From Bradyrhizobium barranii subsp. barranii (GTDB taxonomy: Bacteria; Pseudomonadota; Alphaproteobacteria; Rhizobiales; Xanthobacteraceae), in contig NZ_CP086136.1 in the NCBI RefSeq assembly GCF_017565645.3, positions 2,835,501 to 2,899,500 on the forward strand: a stretch of DNA of 64,000 nt. The letters are read 5' to 3'. The stretch's first letter is position 1; every line of letters starts with the position of its first letter. A program made the position numbers and the translations under genes. The notes beneath the pieces are model-generated. The model searched no databases and was not told the origin of the DNA. It worked only from the letters and a program-made list of their open reading frames with translations. This document shows, piece after piece, positions 33,275 through 42,224 of this stretch.

Positions 33275-34456
33275 TCATTTCTCTCGCAGCACAGCCGCGC
33301 AATGCCGAGCGATCGTCAGCTCCTCATTCGTCGGAATGACGAACACATTGACGGTGCTGCCACTGCCGCTGATCCGCTCGCATGCTGCGTCATTCGCACC
33401 CGCGTCAATATGCACGCCGAGCCACCCAAGCCGCTCACCAATCGCGGCGCGGATTTCCTTCGCATGCTCGCCGATGCCGCCGGTGAAGACCAGACAGTCC
33501 AGTCCGCCCAGTGTGGTCGCCATCACCGCGACCTGCTGCGCCGCACGGAAGACGAACAGGTCGACCGCTTCCCGCGCCGCAGCCTCGCCGCTTGCCAGAA
33601 GCGTGCGCATGTCGGCAGAGATGCCGGAGACGCCGAGCAGGCCTGACTCGTGATAGAGCAGGTGCTGGACATCCTCGACCGACATCCTCTCGTGCTGTTG
33701 CAGATAGAGCAGCACGCCGGGATCGATGGTGCCGCTCCGGGTGCCCATCACGAGGCCATCGAGCGGCGTCAGCCCCATCGTGGTGTCGACGCTGTGGCCA
33801 TCGCGCAACGCGCACAGGCTGGCGCCATTGCCGAGATGCGCGATGACGGTGCGCTTGGCAACGAACTGCGGCGCGATTTTCGCGAGGCGCCCCGCGACAT
33901 ATTCGAACGAGAGGCCGTGAAAGCCGTAGCGCCGGATACCGCGCTCTTCATAGCGCCGCGGGATGGCGAAGCGGCTCGCGGGTGGCGCCATGCTGTGATG
34001 AAAGGCGGTGTCGAAACATGCGATCTGCGCCAGGTCGGGCTTTATTGCCCTGATGGTGCGGACTGGTTCAAGGCACCGCGGCTGGTGCAGCGGCGCCAGT
34101 GGCGTCAGTGCGTCCAGCTTTGCGTAGACGTCGTCAGTCAGCTCAACCGGGCCCGAATAATCCGGCCCGCCATGAACGATGCGGTGACCGACGGCGCGCA
34201 GGCGGTGGTCGGCAAAACGCTCCTCGATGAAGCCGAGCACCTCCGCGAACAGATGACCGCTGTCCGCATCGGATGCTTCCCTCTGCGTCTCGAACAGGTC
34301 TCCGCCCGCAGGGCTTTTCACCACGAGCCGCGGCTTCGCCTCATGCTCGTCGAGCAGGCCCTTGCAGAGCAGGGCAGGCTCGTCCGCCGCGATGTCGAAC
34401 AGGCCGAACTTGATGCTCGACGAGCCCGAGTTGAGCACGAGGGCCGACGCCGTCAT
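33275..34456 (-). CDS. ackA: Acetate kinase
   Basis: This 393-residue acetate kinase interconverts acetyl phosphate plus ADP and acetate plus ATP. It has the N-terminal ALVLNSGSSSIKF, FDTAFHHSMAP, YGFHGLSFEYVA, VIAHLGNGASLCAL and FTGGIGEHAKEIRA motifs of the family. The ATG at 34456 lies 4 bp after the stop of the phosphoketolase gene. The pair would convert xylulose-5-phosphate (or fructose-6-phosphate) to acetate and ATP. Confidence 0.96.
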   Translation of the reverse strand: MTASALVLNSGSSSIKFGLFDIAADEPALLCKGLLDEHEAKPRLVVKSPAGGDLFETQREASDADSGHLFAEVLGFIEERFADHRLRAVGHRIVHGGPDYSGPVELTDDVYAKLDALTPLAPLHQPRCLEPVRTIRAIKPDLAQIACFDTAFHHSMAPPASRFAIPRRYEERGIRRYGFHGLSFEYVAGRLAKIAPQFVAKRTVIAHLGNGASLCALRDGHSVDTTMGLTPLDGLVMGTRSGTIDPGVLLYLQQHERMSVEDVQHLLYHESGLLGVSGISADMRTLLASGEAAAREAVDLFVFRAAQQVAVMATTLGGLDCLVFTGGIGEHAKEIRAAIGERLGWLGVHIDAGANDAACERISGSGSTVNVFVIPTNEELTIARHCAAVLREK

Positions 34457-34460
34457 GACG

Positions 34461-36848
34461 TCAACCCGCTTTGCCCGGCCAGACCCAGTCGCGAATTTCA
34501 GGCATGTCCTCGCCGTGCTCGCGCACATAGTGCGAATGTTCGATCAGTCTGTCGCGGAACTGCTGTTGCACCTGCGCGGCCCTGGTCGCCAGACCCGGCA
34601 CGCGCGCGATCGCCTCGATCGCGAGGTGATAGCGGTCGAGCCCGTTGAGCACGACCATGTCGAACGGCGTCGTCGTGGTGCCTTCCTCGGCAAAGCCGCG
34701 CACATGCATTCCGGCATGGTTGGTGCGGTTATAGGTGAGACGGTGGATGAGATAGGGATAGCCGTGATAGGCGAAGATCACGGGCTTGTCTGATGTGAAC
34801 AGGCTGTCGAAGTCACGGTCGGACAGGCCGTGCGGGTGCTGGTCTTTCGGCTGCAGCGTCATGAGGTCGACGACGTTGACGACGCGGATCTTCAGGTCGG
34901 GCAGCGCCTTGCGCAGCAGATCGACGGCGGCGAGCGTCTCCAGTGTCGGCACGTCGCCGGCGCAGGCCATCACGACGTCGGGCTCGCCATCCGCATCCTC
35001 CGTGCCGGCCCAGGTCCAGATGCCGATGCCGGCATCGCAATGCGTGGCGGCGTCCTGCATCGACAGCCATTGCGGCGCCGGCTGCTTGCCGGCGACGATG
35101 ACGTTGATGCGGTCATAGGTGCGCAGGCAGTGATCGGCGATCCACAACAGCGTGTTGGCGTCGGGCGGGAAGTAGATGCGGACGATGTCGGCCTTCTTGT
35201 TGGCGACGAGATCGACGAAGCCGGGATCCTGATGGCTGAAGCCGTTATGGTCCTGCCGCCAGACATGCGAGGTCAGGAGATAGTTCAGCGAGGCGATCGG
35301 TCGCCGCCAGGGCAGATGTCGCGTCACCTTCAGCCATTTGGCGTGCTGGTTGAACATGGAATCGACGATGTGGATGAAGGCCTCGTAGCAGGAGAACAAG
35401 CCGTGCCGTCCCGTGAGCAGATAGCCCTCGAGCCAGCCCTGGCAGAGATGCTCGCTCAAAACCTCCATCACCCGGCCGTCCTGTGCGAGATGCACGTCGT
35501 AAGGCTCCGTCGGCTCCATCCAGACCCGTTCCGTCGCCTCGAACACGGCATCGAGCCGGTTTGACGCGGTCTCGTCCGGGCCCATGATGCGGAAGTTGCG
35601 CGCCTCGGCGTTGAGGCGGATGACGTCGCGCAGGAATTTGCCGAGCTCGCGCGTTGCTTCGCCGGTGACGCCGCCGGGCTGCGGCACGTCCAACGCAAAA
35701 CTGCGGAAGTCCGGCAGTTTCAGCTCCTTCTTCAGCAGGCCGCCATTGGCGTGCGGATTGGCGCCCATGCGCCTGTTACCTTCGGGCGCCAGCGCCTGGA
35801 GCTCGGGAATGAGCGCGCCGCTGCCGTCGAACAGCTTCTCGGGCTCGTAGCTGCGCATCCAGTTTTCGAGGATTTTCAAGTGCGCCGGGTTCTCGCGACA
35901 GCTCGCAACGGGAACCTGATGCGCACGCCAAAAGCCCTCGACCTTCTTGCCGTCGACCTCCTTCGGGCCGGTCCAGCCCTTCGGGCTGCGCAGCACGATC
36001 ATCGGCCAGCGCGGCCGCTCGACGCTGTTGCGGCCGTCGCGGGCATGCTGCTGGATCGAGCGGATGCTGGCGAGCGCGACGTCTAGCGCGTCCGCCATGG
36101 CCTGGTGCATCAATTTGGGATCGTCGCCCTCGACGAACAGCGGCTCGTGGCCGAACCCGCGGAACAGGTCGCGGATCTCCGCGTCGCGCATCCGTCCGAG
36201 CACGGTCGGGTTCGCGATCTTGTAGCCGTTGAGGTGCAGGATCGGCAGCACAGCGCCGTCATGGGCGGGATTGAGGAACTTGTTGGAGTGCCAGGACGCC
36301 GCGAGCGGGCCGGTTTCCGCCTCGCCATCGCCGACGACGCAGGCGACGATCAGGTCGGGATTGTCGAATGCGGCGCCATAGGCGTGCACCAGCGCGTAGC
36401 CGAGTTCGCCGCCTTCGTGGATCGAGCCCGGCGTTTCCGGCGCCGCGTGGCTCGGAATGCCGCCGGGGAAGGAGAACTGCCTGAAAAGTTTTCGCAATCC
36501 GTCCGTATCGCGCGCGACGTCAGGATAGATTTCGCTGTAGCTGCCTTCGAGATAGGTGTTGGCCACCATGCCCGGGCCGCCATGGCCGGGACCGCAGATA
36601 TAGAGCACGCTGACATCGAGCGCGCGGATGACGCGGTTGAGATGGGCGTAGATGAAGTTCAAACCGGGCGTCGTGCCCCAATGGCCGAGCAAACGCGGCT
36701 TGATGTGTTCCGGCCGCAACGGCTCGCGCAGCAGCGGATTGTCGAGCAGATAGATTTGCCCGACGGAGAGGTAGTTCGCGGCGCGCCAATAGCGATCGAG
36801 CAGATCGAGCTCGCTGCTCCCTGAGGCCGATTGTCGTTGATTTGTCAT
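34461..36848 (-). CDS. xfp: Phosphoketolase (Xfp)
   Basis: This 795-residue thiamine-diphosphate enzyme cleaves xylulose-5-P and/or fructose-6-P with phosphate to acetyl phosphate. The TPP-binding stretch [20 protein letters not shown] lies at about residues 152-171. Further family blocks are [42 protein letters not shown], and [18 protein letters not shown]. The ATG at 36848 has AGGAAC upstream; an upstream in-frame start would add 23 residues. It is the first gene of the operon with ackA. A FixK-like box lies about 96 bp upstream. Confidence 0.96.
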   Translation of the reverse strand: MTNQRQSASGSSELDLLDRYWRAANYLSVGQIYLLDNPLLREPLRPEHIKPRLLGHWGTTPGLNFIYAHLNRVIRALDVSVLYICGPGHGGPGMVANTYLEGSYSEIYPDVARDTDGLRKLFRQFSFPGGIPSHAAPETPGSIHEGGELGYALVHAYGAAFDNPDLIVACVVGDGEAETGPLAASWHSNKFLNPAHDGAVLPILHLNGYKIANPTVLGRMRDAEIRDLFRGFGHEPLFVEGDDPKLMHQAMADALDVALASIRSIQQHARDGRNSVERPRWPMIVLRSPKGWTGPKEVDGKKVEGFWRAHQVPVASCRENPAHLKILENWMRSYEPEKLFDGSGALIPELQALAPEGNRRMGANPHANGGLLKKELKLPDFRSFALDVPQPGGVTGEATRELGKFLRDVIRLNAEARNFRIMGPDETASNRLDAVFEATERVWMEPTEPYDVHLAQDGRVMEVLSEHLCQGWLEGYLLTGRHGLFSCYEAFIHIVDSMFNQHAKWLKVTRHLPWRRPIASLNYLLTSHVWRQDHNGFSHQDPGFVDLVANKKADIVRIYFPPDANTLLWIADHCLRTYDRINVIVAGKQPAPQWLSMQDAATHCDAGIGIWTWAGTEDADGEPDVVMACAGDVPTLETLAAVDLLRKALPDLKIRVVNVVDLMTLQPKDQHPHGLSDRDFDSLFTSDKPVIFAYHGYPYLIHRLTYNRTNHAGMHVRGFAEEGTTTTPFDMVVLNGLDRYHLAIEAIARVPGLATRAAQVQQQFRDRLIEHSHYVREHGEDMPEIRDWVWPGKAG

Positions 36849-36943
36849 GTTCCTGCTGACCTTCACCCAGCGATCGACACCAACTTTGTTCCGGTGCGAT
36901 TGATCCCTGTCCGGCATCGAACAGGATCGCCGCGACCTGTGTG

Positions 36944-36957
36944 TTGCGTGAGGTCAA
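36944..36957. promoter_or_regulatory. FixK2-like box upstream of xfp-ackA
   Basis: TTGCGTGAGGTCAA fits TTG(A/C)-N6-(T/G)CAA. It lies 96 bp upstream of xfp and about 100 bp upstream of the divergent radical SAM gene. Only one half is strictly symmetric (TTGC against TCAA), so this is a candidate. Confidence 0.45.
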
Positions 36958-37020
36958 GGGACCGCGCCCGAAATTTGGGCGGCTACTTTGCATGGGGTTG
37001 TTTTTCAGTTTTTTGTTTGT

Positions 37021-37035
37021 GTTCTTGATTTGTTC
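37021..37035 (+). promoter_or_regulatory. LexA (SOS) box of the radical SAM gene
   Basis: GTTC-TTGATTT-GTTC is a perfect direct repeat GTTC-N7-GTTC, the LexA box of alphaproteobacteria. It lies in an AT-rich stretch 23 bp before the ATG at 37059, where a repressor would cover the promoter. Confidence 0.75.
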
Positions 37036-37058
37036 CTTTGGCGTGCTATCTTGGCTTC

Positions 37059-38222
37059 ATGAGTCCAGCATCCTCTCATGCTCTCAAGCACCCGCCGGTC
37101 ACGGCGCCCTCCGAGCCGGCGGGTGCGGACTCTGATTTTCCCGGACTGGCGGTCGCCATCGACAAGCAGCGCAGGCGAGGGCGGGGCGCGCAGTCCAATG
37201 CCAGCGGCCGCTTCGAGGCCGAGGCCCGCGTCGCCTTCGACGACGGCTGGCAGAGCCTGGAGGAGCTGCCGCCGTTCAAGACCGACGTCGGCGTCGACAC
37301 CTCGCGCAAGGTGATCACCCGCAACGAATCCCCCGATATCGGCTTCGACCGCTCGATCAATCCCTATCGCGGCTGCGAGCACGGCTGCGTCTATTGCTTC
37401 GCGCGGCCGACGCACGCCTATCTCGGCCTGTCGCCGGGGCTCGATTTCGAGTCAAAGCTGTTTGCTAAGCCAGATGCGCCGGCGCTGCTCGAGAAGGAGC
37501 TGGCCGCGACCGGCTACGAGCCGCGGATGATCGCGATCGGGACCAACACCGATCCGTATCAGCCGATCGAGCGCGAGCGTAAGATCATGCGCGGCATTCT
37601 CGAAGTGCTGGAGCGCGCCGGCCATCCCGTCGGCATCGTCACCAAGTCGGCGCTGGTCGTGCGCGACATCGACATTCTCGCGCGGATGGCCAAGCGCAAC
37701 CTCGCCAAGGTCGCGATCTCGGTCACCTCGCTCGATCCAAAGCTCGCGCGCACTATGGAGCCGCGCGCGGCGACGCCGCCGAAGCGGCTGGAGGCGCTGA
37801 AGCAGCTCTCGGAGGCCGGTATTCCGACCACCGTGATGGTCGCGCCCGTGATCCCCGCGCTGAACGATTCCGAGATCGAGCGCATTCTCGATGCCGCCGC
37901 CCATGCCGGCGTCAAGGAAGCCTCCTATGTGCTGCTGCGGCTGCCGCTGGAGGTGCGTGATCTCTTCCGCGAATGGCTGATGGCCAATTATCCGGACCGC
38001 TACCGCCACGTCTTCACCCTGATCCGCGACATGCGCGGCGGCCGCGACTACGACGCGAAATGGGGCGAGCGGATGAAGGGCACCGGACCGATGGCCTGGA
38101 CCATCGGCCGCCGCTTCGAGATCGCCTGCGACAGGCTTGGGCTGAACAAGCGGCGCTCCAAGCTGACGACGGATCACTTTGCGAGGCCGAAGCGGAACGG
38201 CGATCAGCTCAGCCTGTTCTGA
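37059..38222 (+). CDS. PA0069-family radical SAM protein
   Basis: This 387-residue radical SAM enzyme has the cluster motif C-x3-C-x2-C in YRGCEHGCVYCFARPTH at about residues 108-124. It belongs to the PA0069/Rv2578c-like family, related in architecture to spore-photoproduct-lyase-like proteins. Supporting blocks are IAIGTNTDPYQPIERERKIMRGILEVL and GIVTKSALVVRDIDILARM. The ATG at 37059 (MSPASSHA) is preferred over an upstream TTG at 37038. A perfect LexA box directly precedes it, so a role in DNA damage is plausible but unproven. VOC and rnhB genes follow. Confidence 0.93.
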   Translation: MSPASSHALKHPPVTAPSEPAGADSDFPGLAVAIDKQRRRGRGAQSNASGRFEAEARVAFDDGWQSLEELPPFKTDVGVDTSRKVITRNESPDIGFDRSINPYRGCEHGCVYCFARPTHAYLGLSPGLDFESKLFAKPDAPALLEKELAATGYEPRMIAIGTNTDPYQPIERERKIMRGILEVLERAGHPVGIVTKSALVVRDIDILARMAKRNLAKVAISVTSLDPKLARTMEPRAATPPKRLEALKQLSEAGIPTTVMVAPVIPALNDSEIERILDAAAHAGVKEASYVLLRLPLEVRDLFREWLMANYPDRYRHVFTLIRDMRGGRDYDAKWGERMKGTGPMAWTIGRRFEIACDRLGLNKRRSKLTTDHFARPKRNGDQLSLF

Positions 38223-38245
38223 TCGGGAAACGGAAGAGGCGTAGC

Positions 38246-38701
38246 ATGAGCCAGGAACTTACCGCGCCGGTGCCGCGGCTCACCGTCATCACACTGGGTG
38301 TGAGCGACATTCGTGCCAGCATCGCCTTCTATGACGCGCTCGGCTTCTTGCGTCGGCTGAAGGCGACCGGCGAGGCGGTTGCGTTCTACGATACCGGTGG
38401 TCCGGTGCTGGCCCTGTTTCACTGGGACAAACTCGCGGCCGACGCCAAGTTACCGGACAATCCGAGGCCCGCGACCTTCCGCGGCATGACGCTCGCCTGG
38501 AACTGCGCCACGCGGGACGAGGTCGATTCGGTTCTGGCCTTCGCCGTCAGCAAGGGCGCCGCGCTGCTGAAAGCGGCGCATGAGACCGATTACGGCGGTT
38601 ATTCCGGCTATTTCGCCGATCCTGACGGCCATCCCTGGGAAGTCGTGGTCGCGCCGGGCATCGAGGTCGGTGAGGACCGGCGGGTGCATCTGGCCGAGTA
38701 G
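38246..38701 (+). CDS. VOC-superfamily (glyoxalase-like) protein
   Basis: This 151-residue vicinal-oxygen-chelate protein has paired beta-alpha-beta-beta-beta modules: TVITLGVSDIRASIAFYDALGFLRR...GPVLALFHWDKLA and GMTLAWNCATRDEVDSVLAFAVSKGAALLKAA...GYFADPDGHPWEVVVAPG. A His/Glu metal set is consistent with the fold (HPWEVV). The ATG at 38246 has GGAAGAGG upstream and lies 24 bp after the radical SAM stop, so the two are probably co-transcribed. The substrate is unknown. Confidence 0.92.
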   Translation: MSQELTAPVPRLTVITLGVSDIRASIAFYDALGFLRRLKATGEAVAFYDTGGPVLALFHWDKLAADAKLPDNPRPATFRGMTLAWNCATRDEVDSVLAFAVSKGAALLKAAHETDYGGYSGYFADPDGHPWEVVVAPGIEVGEDRRVHLAE

Positions 38702-38777
38702 GCGGCTGGTCTGAATAGCGGGAATTGTCCGGGGTTCCCGGTTGCGCCGGCCGGGCCGCTTGCGCACGATCCCGGCC

Positions 38778-39548
38778 ATGATTCGAGATAAGTCCGCCAG
38801 GAAGCCAGTCAAAGAGACGCCAAAGAAGGCCGCGTCCGCCAAGGCGAGCTTCGGCCGCGAGCGCGCGCTGATCAAGCGCGGTGTCTGGCCGATCGCGGGT
38901 TGCGACGAGGCCGGTCGCGGGCCGCTGGCTGGTCCCGTAGTGGCAGCCGCCGTGATTCTGGATCCCGACCGCATTCCCCGCGGCATCGACGATTCCAAGC
39001 GCCTGACGGCCGAGGAGCGGGAAAGGCTGTTCGACAAGATCTGTGCCACCGCGCAGGTCTCGGTCGCCGTCGCCTCGCGCTCCCGAATCGACCGCGACAA
39101 CATCCTGCGTGCTTCGCTGTGGGCGCTGAAGCGCGCTGTGGTGGCGCTGCCCGACGCGCCGCGTCATGTGTTTGTCGACGGCCGCGATCGGCTCGACACC
39201 GCCTGCGACTGCGAGGCCGTGATCGGCGGCGACGGCATCGTCCTGTCGATCGCCGCAGCCTCGATCATCGCCAAGGTGACGCGCGACCGGCTGATGTGCG
39301 CGCTGGCGCAGGACTGCCCCGGCTACGGTTTCGAGCAGCACAAGGGCTACGCCGTTCCCGAGCACCTCGACGCGCTCGACCGCCTCGGTCCCACCATCCA
39401 CCACCGCAGCTTCTTCGCCCCCGTCGCCGCGGCGCGGGCCAAGCACATGCCCTGGACCGTCGAGCCGGTGCGGGACCTGTTCGCGGTGACCGAGATGGAC
39501 GCGCAGGTGGAAGCAAGCATTGAAATTGATGCGTCAGCGGGCCTGTAG
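38778..39548 (+). CDS. rnhB: Ribonuclease HII
   Basis: This 256-residue RNase HII removes ribonucleotides and RNA from RNA-DNA hybrids. It has [21 protein letters not shown] (catalytic Asp-Glu), [21 protein letters not shown] and [13 protein letters not shown] motifs. The N-terminus ([29 protein letters not shown]) is a Lys-rich extension of about 30 residues before the domain. It follows the VOC gene by 76 bp. Confidence 0.95.
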   Translation: MIRDKSARKPVKETPKKAASAKASFGRERALIKRGVWPIAGCDEAGRGPLAGPVVAAAVILDPDRIPRGIDDSKRLTAEERERLFDKICATAQVSVAVASRSRIDRDNILRASLWALKRAVVALPDAPRHVFVDGRDRLDTACDCEAVIGGDGIVLSIAAASIIAKVTRDRLMCALAQDCPGYGFEQHKGYAVPEHLDALDRLGPTIHHRSFFAPVAAARAKHMPWTVEPVRDLFAVTEMDAQVEASIEIDASAGL

Positions 39549-39647
39549 GGCAGACGGTCGTTGCCACAACGCGCAGCGCCCTTTATCAAAACAGATGTAA
39601 GCGAATAGGGCCGGCTGGACGGGTTGGCTGCATCTTTCGGACGTTGC

Positions 39648-41156
39648 ATGCGGTTTACCTCCCTGGTCATCGAGCTCATTCGCGCCCGGCCGCGGCTGAT
39701 CGTGTGGATCGCCGTGCTGCTCCAGGCCGCGATGTGGCTGTTTGTGGCGCTTGTGTTCTATCGCAGCCCGCCCGGCACGCTCGCGACCCTGCTCGCCTTC
39801 GGGCGCGAGTACCAGGTCGGTACCGATCTGGGCCCGCCCTTGCCGGTCTGGCTCGCCGACATCGCCTACCGCGCCGCGGGCGGCCACGTGTTCGGCGTCT
39901 ATGTCCTCGCCCAGCTCTGCGAGGTCGCGACCTTCATCGCGCTCTATCATCTCTCCCGCGCCGTGGTCGGCTCACAGCAGGCGGTGCTCGCCCTGCTGCT
40001 GACCATGACGGTGCTGGCCTTCTCCTCGCCGGCGCTGGACTTTGGCCCGCTGGTGCTGGCGCGGCCGCTCTGGGCGCTGCTGCTGTTGCATTCCTGGCAG
40101 ATCATCGGCCAGCGCCGCGGCAATGCCTGGTTCGCCTGGTCGATCGAGGCGGGCCTCTTGCTGCTGACGACGCCCGCGGCGATCTTCCTTCTCCTCCTGC
40201 TCGTCGTCTTCGCGATCTCGACCGCCGGCGGACGCCGGACGCTACGCGCGCTCGATCCGCTGTTCGCGCTGATCGTCGTCGCCGTGCTGGCGCTGCCCTA
40301 TGCGGTCTGGCTGATGCGCGCCGAGACGCTTGTCATGCCGACCCTGCCTGAAGTCGCCGCGCTGAACGCCCGCGCGCTGCACACGGCCTGGCTGCTCGGC
40401 GGGCTCGTGCTTGGTGCGGCGGCGATCCCGGCGCTGACCTTTCTCAATAGCGGCCTGTTCGTCGCCAAGGGTGAGGAAGCGCCGATCATCTACCGGCCGC
40501 CGGTCGAGCCGCTCGCGCACAACTTCGTCTATTTCTTCGCTCTGGCGCCTGCGCTCGGCGCGGTCCTGATCTCCGGCGTGCTCGGGCTCGATGCCGTTGT
40601 CGGCGGCGCCGGTGTCGTGCTGGTGGTGTCGGGACTTGCCGTGGTGGTGGCGGCCGGCGACCTCATCGCGATGCGCCGCGCGCGGGTGCTGCGGACGGTG
40701 TGGGCTGCCGCCGTCCTGGCGCCCGCAGCCGGCGTCGTGCTCGCCGTGCTGTTTCTGCCCTTGACCGGCGCCAACGAGATTGCGACCTCGATGCCGGCGC
40801 GCGCGATCTCGGATTTCTTCGACGAGAGCTTTGCCCGCCGCACCAATCATCGCCTGCGCGCGGTCGCCGGCGAGACCCAGCTCGCGAGCCTGATCACGCT
40901 GCATTCCGGCCGGCCGCATCTCTTCATCGATGCCCAGCCCGCGCGCACGCCGTGGATCAATCAGGCCAAGTTCAGCGAGACCGGCGGCGTCGTCGTCTGG
41001 CGCGCCTCCGACACCGCCGGCACCCCGCCACCCGAAATCCTCGCGCGCTTTCCCGGCATCGTTCCGGAAGTGCCGCGCGCGTTCGAATGGCTGGTGACCG
41101 GCCGCCAGCAGCTGCTGCGCATCGGCTGGGCCATCGTGCGGCCGAAGGGGACGTAG
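39648..41156 (+). CDS. GT39-like polytopic membrane glycosyltransferase
   Basis: This 502-residue protein has roughly ten membrane helices. A first-loop acidic region (REYQVGTDLGPPLPVWLADIAYRAAG) resembles the GT-C/PMT (glycosyltransferase family 39) catalytic loop, and the C-terminal soluble domain has LFIDAQPARTPWINQAKF. Such enzymes use polyprenyl-phosphate sugars. The ATG at 39648 is preferred over an in-frame TTG at 39624. The function is inferred from topology and weak motifs. Confidence 0.8.
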   Translation: MRFTSLVIELIRARPRLIVWIAVLLQAAMWLFVALVFYRSPPGTLATLLAFGREYQVGTDLGPPLPVWLADIAYRAAGGHVFGVYVLAQLCEVATFIALYHLSRAVVGSQQAVLALLLTMTVLAFSSPALDFGPLVLARPLWALLLLHSWQIIGQRRGNAWFAWSIEAGLLLLTTPAAIFLLLLLVVFAISTAGGRRTLRALDPLFALIVVAVLALPYAVWLMRAETLVMPTLPEVAALNARALHTAWLLGGLVLGAAAIPALTFLNSGLFVAKGEEAPIIYRPPVEPLAHNFVYFFALAPALGAVLISGVLGLDAVVGGAGVVLVVSGLAVVVAAGDLIAMRRARVLRTVWAAAVLAPAAGVVLAVLFLPLTGANEIATSMPARAISDFFDESFARRTNHRLRAVAGETQLASLITLHSGRPHLFIDAQPARTPWINQAKFSETGGVVVWRASDTAGTPPPEILARFPGIVPEVPRAFEWLVTGRQQLLRIGWAIVRPKGT

Positions 41157-41172
41157 CGACAAACGCTGAAAT

Positions 41173-41270
41173 CGTAGGGTGGGCAAAGGCGCAAAGCGCC
41201 GTGCCCACCGTCAAGCCTATCCGTCGTCGACCTAGAGATGTTGGGCACGCTTCGCTTTGCCCACCCTACG
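41173..41270. repeat. Dispersed palindromic repeat, family A (copy 3)
   Basis: Arms CGTAGGGTGGGCAAAG and CTTTGCCCACCCTACG with GGCGCAAAGCGCC inside, as at 16181 and 26067. It sits between the convergent GT39-like and uracil-DNA glycosylase genes. Confidence 0.9.
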
Positions 41271-41278
41271 AGAGCTCG

Positions 41279-42085
41279 CTATCCCGCCAGCACCTTCGCG
41301 ATCGCGCGCAGATCCTGCCAGGCCAGCCGCTTGTACGACGGTGAGCGCAAGAGATAGGCCGGGTGGAACGTCGGCAGCGCGCGGATGGTGCGCCCACCCG
41401 TCTCATAATCGAACCAGCGGCCGCGGGTGCGCATGATGCCCTCGCGCGTCGACAGCAGCGTCTGCGTCGAGGGATTGCCGAGCGTCACCAGCACGTCGGG
41501 ATTCACCAGCTCGATCTGGCGCTGGATGAACGGCAGGCAGATCTGCGTTTCCTGCGGCGTCGGCGTGCGGTTGCCGGGCGGCCGCCAGGGAATCACGTTG
41601 GCGATGTAGGCAGTGGTGCGGTTGAGCCCGATCGCGCCGATCATGAGGTCGAGCAGCTTGCCGCTGCGCCCGACGAAGGGCAGCCCCTCGATGTCCTCGT
41701 CGCGGCCCGGCGCCTCGCCGACGAACATGATGCGCGCCTGCGGATTGCCGTCGGCGAACACCAACCGCGTCGCGGTGTGCTTCAGCGCGCAGCCTTCAAA
41801 ATTCTGCATCAGCTCGCGCAGTGCCTCGAGCGTCGGCGCGGTACGCGCGGCCTCGCGCGCGGAGGCGATAGCAATGTCCGGCGCAGGTGCGGCCTCGCCG
41901 CGCATCACCGCGGGCGCGGCAACAGGCCGTGGTGCCTCGACCGGAGGTGCGGCGCGCGGGGCCGGCGGCGGAGCATCCAATTCCGCCAGGCGGTCGACAG
42001 GTTCCTCCGCGAGCGCGCAATCGACCCCGGCCTCCAGATAGAAGGCGAGAAGCTCTCGGACGGTGGGTGCGGGTTCGGGGATCAT
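41279..42085 (-). CDS. Family-4-type uracil-DNA glycosylase
   Basis: This 268-residue protein has an N-terminal Ala/Pro-rich linker (about residues 30-85). A UDG domain follows with [29 protein letters not shown] (motif GEAPGxxED) and the C-terminal [17 protein letters not shown] (HPAYLL). Family-4 UDGs carry an iron-sulfur cluster; Cys residues at FEGCALKH and ICLPFIQ are consistent, but the full four-Cys set is not obvious. It removes uracil from DNA. Confidence 0.93.
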   Translation of the reverse strand: MIPEPAPTVRELLAFYLEAGVDCALAEEPVDRLAELDAPPPAPRAAPPVEAPRPVAAPAVMRGEAAPAPDIAIASAREAARTAPTLEALRELMQNFEGCALKHTATRLVFADGNPQARIMFVGEAPGRDEDIEGLPFVGRSGKLLDLMIGAIGLNRTTAYIANVIPWRPPGNRTPTPQETQICLPFIQRQIELVNPDVLVTLGNPSTQTLLSTREGIMRTRGRWFDYETGGRTIRALPTFHPAYLLRSPSYKRLAWQDLRAIAKVLAG

Positions 42086-42224
42086 TTGGAAAGTCAGACT
42101 TTTACTATATCAGTTTGAGGTGCCTTGCATCCCAGTGGAACGCATTTCCGTGGTTGTCCTACCCGGAAAAATCGGAAACAAGGGGGCGCAAATGACGAGG
42201 AACCGTCTCAAGGGCTGAGATCAG

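Noticed and set aside
33650..34648. Plus-strand open frame opposite acetate kinase
   Set aside because: Antisense shadow of ackA and the xfp 3' end, without motifs; ackA has all family signatures.
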